Below, one piece after another: positions 59,895-64,000 of a DNA stretch of 64,000 bases. This DNA is from Notolepis coatsorum (taxonomy: Eukaryota > Chordata > Actinopteri > Aulopiformes > Paralepididae). The stretch covers positions 36,656,799-36,720,798 of the forward strand of contig OZ020593.1 in NCBI GenBank assembly GCA_963971535.1. The letters are read 5' to 3'. The notes below the pieces were generated by a model. The model was given only the letters and a program-made list of their open reading frames with translations, was not told the origin of the DNA and did no database searches. Both the position numbers and the translations under genes were made by a program. Every line of letters starts with the position of its first letter. Positions within the stretch are counted from its first letter, which is position 1.

Positions 59895-61455
59895 ACAGAT
59901 ATGTGCGTACGATCATTTCTAAGCAAAGTGTGGGATTTATCAATTTGAACGTGTGCTTGACTTTGTGCGTATATATACGCACAGCTCTAGAATATGAATA
60001 TGAAGACTGCAGACGGACGGCATTATGCTTTCATTAGTTTCATGCATTAGTTTCAACAATGACGTGTTCTGTATGACCCGTAATTCACTATAGTTCATTG
60101 TAAAATAGCGACATTAGTGTAATTGTCAAACCCTAAATAGCATTTGGTATAGGTATTTCCGAATGAATTCAGCCTGGTTCATAGCGTTATTATAGGAATA
60201 CTTAGTTCTCGCGGTGTGCGCTCAGATGTTTTCAGAGATATAGGGCAGTCTATTTGCAGAGAGAGAACATAATAATATTAAGTATAGTCCGCTACTCGAG
60301 ACACATTCTCCTTGATTTGTACCGCAATTTGAGACCCAAATTGGAACTGCGGTCAAGCCAGCCGTCTTTCACTTTTGCTTTGTACCGCAATTTGAGACCC
60401 AAAACGCAGTGTTGGATGTCGATGTCGTAATTTCCCCAACCCCCCCAACTACATACAATATCCATATATCAATAACAGGAGGCCAAGAGAGGATTTTACG
60501 CCAGGTTACCGAACATCATCGGAGCAATAGACTGTACCCATGTAGCTTTCAAAGCTCCATCAATAAACAAATCCAGTAATGTGAACGGGATTCCACTCGG
60601 TCAATGTACAGATAATCTGCGATGCGCATTTTGGCTGATAATGTCGTTGCCGGTGGCTGGGAGGAACACGACTCATTCAGGCCTAATTGTATTTAATTCA
60701 ATTGTATGTTATTACTGGGGTATCTATAATTAAAACATCACTTAAATGCAGATCAGGGTTATCCACTGAAGCCATAATGACTCTGACCAAAACCACGGGC
60801 TCACAAGCGCACAATAGGCATTGTAGAGCGCAGAGTTGGCGTGCTGAAATTGATTTCATTTCAGTCATTACAGTGCTTAATGTCGGGTCAGCTTGTCATT
60901 TATTTTCTGTCAATGTGCTGGTTCTGTAGCAGGACTGGGTCAGTCAACATCCTTGGCTCCTGGCGCACCGAAGATAGTCTGCATGCTCCCTCCTCCTCAG
61001 CGGAGTTGTCTGTGAACTTGACAACTTCATTGGATTTATTTATTCTCAAAAAATATCTATAATCATACGATTAAATATTGTTTAAAATAAAACGCTAAAT
61101 ACTATTATTCTGTGTGTCATGTTTCCAAATAAGATTGTTCACAACAGGAAATGCTGTATACGTTGAATTAGTTGGTTAGACCTCGGTGATCAATCTCGCT
61201 CTCAGTGAAGTTTCTCATAGTTCGCTCGGGTAAGACCATTATTTCACATCCCATGGGGGTGTTTCATGACCATATATGGATAATCGTGCACGAGCATAGA
61301 CGGTAAGAACAAATTGTATTTATCAACACGGAGTGTGCGTAGGACCTGTGCACGCACGGTTGATAAATCCCGATTTTTCTGTGCGTAGAGACATTATAAA
61401 TTCTGGGCTTAAGAACGAAAATAGAACACTTTCTAAGCATTGTTGATAAATGAGG
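59895..61455. mobile_element. Decayed Harbinger element
   Basis: The right end TTGATAAATGAGGGCCC is a Harbinger-type terminus. Subterminal GGGATTTATCAA and GTGCGTA boxes occur at both the right end (61300-61400) and the left (59905-60000). Transposase remains lie between. The left terminus is not resolved. Confidence 0.6.
60478..60700 (+). pseudogene. Harbinger (DDE_Tnp_4) transposase relic
   Basis: One frame gives KRGFYARLPNIIGAIDCTHV and AFKAPSINK, with the first catalytic Asp in GAIDCTH. A second frame gives GFHSVNVQIICDAHFG, with the second catalytic Asp in CDAH, ending at a stop. A frameshift lies between them near 60580. The third acidic residue is not found. Confidence 0.7.
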
Positions 61456-61660
61456 GCCCAGGTGAACATTATGAAGGACAGCAAACAACACACAGCAGGC
61501 ACTAATCAGAGCAATCAAGACAATTAGGAGGAGGGGAAATGGTGAAATACTCCAGGGCGACGGCAGGGCTCTTGCTCCCAGGTGAGGGCAAAACCCCAAA
61601 CGTTACACAAGGTGCTAGTAAAAGTTGCTATTGAATGTACAGATTTTGGGACCATTCAAT

Positions 61661-62464
61661 CAGGGGCGTATCTAGACCCAGCACACTACTGGGGCACAGG
61701 GGGGCACAGTAGGATATGAAGCGGGCGCGCATAGCGGTTTTGGACTTTATTTCGGTTTTAGGGTTAGGTTAGGGTTATGTTATTTAATTATTTTATAAAA
61801 GGAGCAAGATAAAATAGAATAAAATAGTGCAATAGTGCAGTGCAATTTTTCAAGTCACTGGGCAGACTGTTCCAAAAGACCGCTGCAGAATATAAAAATG
61901 ACTGGCATAGGCAGATATAGATAGGCTATTACTGTATACATGTCCTAGGCTAGCCTATATCTGGTAAGCACGTTACATGGCTATCGTTATCTAGCAGCTA
62001 ATTCCTCTGGTAACGTTGCGGTTAAGGGATGGGAGATTCTTCAAATTCATGCGTGTCTTGACCGTCTTACAACTCTTACCTCTCTCATTTTTACTCTGCC
62101 ACGCTTTATCTCTGCCCATGGCGAATAACTTTCTGATGTCTGTCCATTGTGATTGTCCTCCTCCATGTCAAATCGTCAAAATTAAAAACAAACGTGGTGC
62201 CTCGATTTACCTGGCTGTGAACTGCGCGGTCAGCTGGTTGGATGTACCATGTATGCTCTGTCATAGGGGGTGTGCAAACCATTCAACTTACAAAAAAAAG
62301 CCTGTTGGAGGATTTCAACAGGATAAATCGAAACAGTGCAAAATATTTCACTATAATATTTCAAAGCAAAGTAAAAAAAATAATAATAATTATGTAATCA
62401 GTAGGGCACAGGCGATCAACAGTAGGGCAAGGGCCCTACTGATAGTGGTCTAAATACGCTGATG
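61661..62464. mobile_element. hAT MITE (804 bp)
   Basis: Left end CAGGGGCGTATCTAGACC and the inverse of the right end, CATCAGCGTATTTAGACC. A perfect 8-bp duplication CATTCAAT flanks it (61653-61660 and 62465-62472). The interior shares a segment with the MITE at 44848. Confidence 0.87.
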
Positions 62465-62549
62465 CATTCAATCCTCAATCCATTGACCTCTACACTTTAT
62501 GTTAAAGTGGTATGTGGTCCAGCTATGCTGCTTTGATTAAAGGGCATGT

Positions 62550-62643
62550 TAAAGTGTAACTGATGGGTCCAGATAAATGTAAAAATCTAAAGTAAAAAGT
62601 ACAATATTTCCCTTTGAAATGTAGTGGAGTAAAAGTATATATC
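62550..62643. mobile_element. Fragment of Tol2-like MITE
   Basis: AAGTAAAAAGTACAATATTTCC and GAAATGTAGTGGAGTAAAAG resemble the interior of the MITE at 41348. No ends are present. Confidence 0.5.
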
Positions 62644-62790
62644 GGGGGCGACAGTGGCTCAGGAGGTAGAGCAGTCGTCTGGCAATCCGGAGGTTCCCGG
62701 TTAGATTCCCGCTCCTCCTGGGCAGCGTGTCGATGTGTCCTTGAGCAACCTTTCCTAACCCCGACTTCTGGTGAGGCACTGAATCAGCAT
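62644..62790 (+). mobile_element. tRNA-derived SINE, family B
   Basis: The head has CAGTGGCTCAGGAGGTAGAG (A box) and CGGTTAGATTCCC (B box), then GTGTCCTTGAGCAA. It shares head and body with fragments at 13905 and 63692. Confidence 0.8.
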
Positions 62791-63691
62791 GACCCGACTG
62801 AATCTCTCACACTCTTGTGTGCATGAGAGGCTCAAGGAAAAGCTGAGAGAGAGCCTAAGAATAAAACACAGGCTGATATTAGAGGAAAGCTCGTCTCCCC
62901 GCAATGATATAAGCCGTCTCTTTGATTACAGCAACGTCTGACGGCTAATTATAGTCATCCGCTGTCTACATTTGGATGTTGTTGTCCTATCCGGTTACCA
63001 CAAGGCTGAGGCCACAAGCTAAAAATCTACACCAGTCTATGATATATGACGTTAGTCTCCCCCGCATCGGTGGCTTTCTGAAACGCCTCTGTCTCTAGAC
63101 GCATACGGTGGGGATGGAGGATCCGTGTAGACGGAGGGTGGCGTGAGTCTCTCACTGTGAGCGTCATGTGAAACATGCCGAGGGTGTGTTAACGGCAGTG
63201 GTCTGAGTAAAGCTCCAATAAAACACCAAGCATTACGAACGCTCCGAGTCTGAGTGACAGAATGGAAATTTATGAGCAGTGTGGAAAATGCACAGCTCCC
63301 TGCGTGTCCCTGCATGGAGTTCTGGCAAGTCCTTGATTCATTGATGAATCAGCGTTTCCTTCATCTGATTTCCGCAACTGATTACTTTATTCTTTTGCTG
63401 CTATAGCCTTTCGTGCTGGAAAAACCACAGCAGTTTCAAAATCAAATACCAGCTAATAATATTCAATAACTGCAAAGCCAAAGGAACAAGATTTGATATC
63501 AAATACGGCTCAAGTTGCAGAGAGGGCCCAAATACAGATCACTCTCTTTCTGCTGACATCATAAATGCTCCTATCTTCTCCAATTATCTCTCCCCTCTGC
63601 CATTGTCAGTCAGGTACCATTACCTCTAAAATGGCTGAAAGGGATTGTCCTAAAAGAAGTCAAGAGTTTGCTTTATCTCCACTGGGTATAA
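62791..63691. other. No recognisable feature
   Basis: Unassigned sequence; small open frames show no family signature. Confidence 0.4.
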
Positions 63692-63755
63692 GCGGCAGTG
63701 GCTCTGGAGACAAAGCAGTCGTCTGGTATCCTGAAGGTTCCCGGTTTGATCAACC
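63692..63755 (+). mobile_element. tRNA-derived SINE, family B, truncated
   Basis: GCGGCAGTGGCTCTGGAGAC, CAGTCGTCTGG and AGGTTCCCGGTTTGATC match the family B head. The body is lost. Confidence 0.65.
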
Positions 63756-63845
63756 TACAGTAGAGACACTTATGGAATTCAGGAATAGGTCCTATCTAAC
63801 AGCAAATATCTTCTCAGAAGATATCAAATGGGGATCTGCAGCCTA

Positions 63846-64000
63846 ATGTGTATCAATGTGGGGATCCTAATGTGTATCAATGTGGGGGTCCTAATGTGTA
63901 TCAATGTGGGGATCCTAATGTGTATCAATGTGGGGGTCCTAATGTGTATCAATGTGGGGGTCCTAATGTGTATCAGTGTAGGGGTCCTAATGTGTATCAA
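63846..64000. repeat. 24-bp tandem repeat running off the window
   Basis: The unit CCTAATGTGTATCAATGTGG plus GG(A/G)T recurs about 6.5 times and continues past the end. Confidence 0.93.

Noticed and set aside
62644..62720. A genuine tRNA gene
   Set aside because: A and B boxes are present, but the arms do not pair as a functional tRNA and the sequence runs into a SINE body shared with other copies.

Overview
The window is repeat-dominated nuclear DNA, most likely from a ray-finned fish. The evidence is the mix of element types: BEL/Pao elements with a tRNA-Tyr primer site, a chromodomain Ty3/gypsy element, L2-clade and CR1-like LINEs with fish-type 3' tails, several tRNA-derived SINE families, many 8-bp-TSD hAT MITEs (one Tol2-like), Harbinger and piggyBac-like elements, and long (TG)n, (AG)n and (AAT)n arrays. 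I found no convincing host protein-coding gene, rRNA, true tRNA gene or CRISPR. Every long reading frame belongs to a transposable element. LAYOUT. 1-8822: a BEL/Pao retrotransposon on the minus strand, its 3' LTR cut by the window edge; its gag-pol frame is broken by one in-frame stop. 8823-14380: a decayed hAT (ZMYM1-like) transposase, an L2 tail with a long AAT tract, a TRIM-like miniature LTR element whose 3' LTR holds a SINE, and LINE/SINE fragments. 14390-23852: a 5'-truncated chromodomain gypsy element on the plus strand, split by a 1.66-kb hAT element and by a nearly full-length 4.4-kb CR1-like LINE. 23861-32615: a hAT-like element split by a second, very young BEL/Pao element (24086-32110) whose integrase was removed by an in-frame deletion. 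32720-40380: hAT, Harbinger, piggyBac, L2 and solo-LTR insertions; three of them interrupt one ancestral array of a 19-bp hairpin motif. 41348-50902: Tol2-like MITE with a SINE inside, three copies of a hAT family with CAGTGGCGG ends, a 290-bp palindrome, a second solo LTR and a piggyBac-like MITE. 50903-54100: little recognisable sequence, then a 41-bp minisatellite and compound TG arrays. 54770-57296: an L2 LINE with an intact reverse-transcriptase frame. 57300-64000: LINE tails, a Harbinger relic, another hAT MITE, SINEs and a terminal 24-bp tandem repeat. HOW IT FITS TOGETHER. The genes are replication machinery of mobile elements, not a host pathway. The best evidence is structural: many insertions have target-site duplications, and removing them restores the interrupted sequence, so a relative insertion order can be read. 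Items I consider most worth following are the integrase-deleted but recently moved BEL element, an 88-bp BEL patch inside a LINE ORF1, the TRIM with a 56-bp interior, the interrupted hairpin-motif array and the large palindrome.
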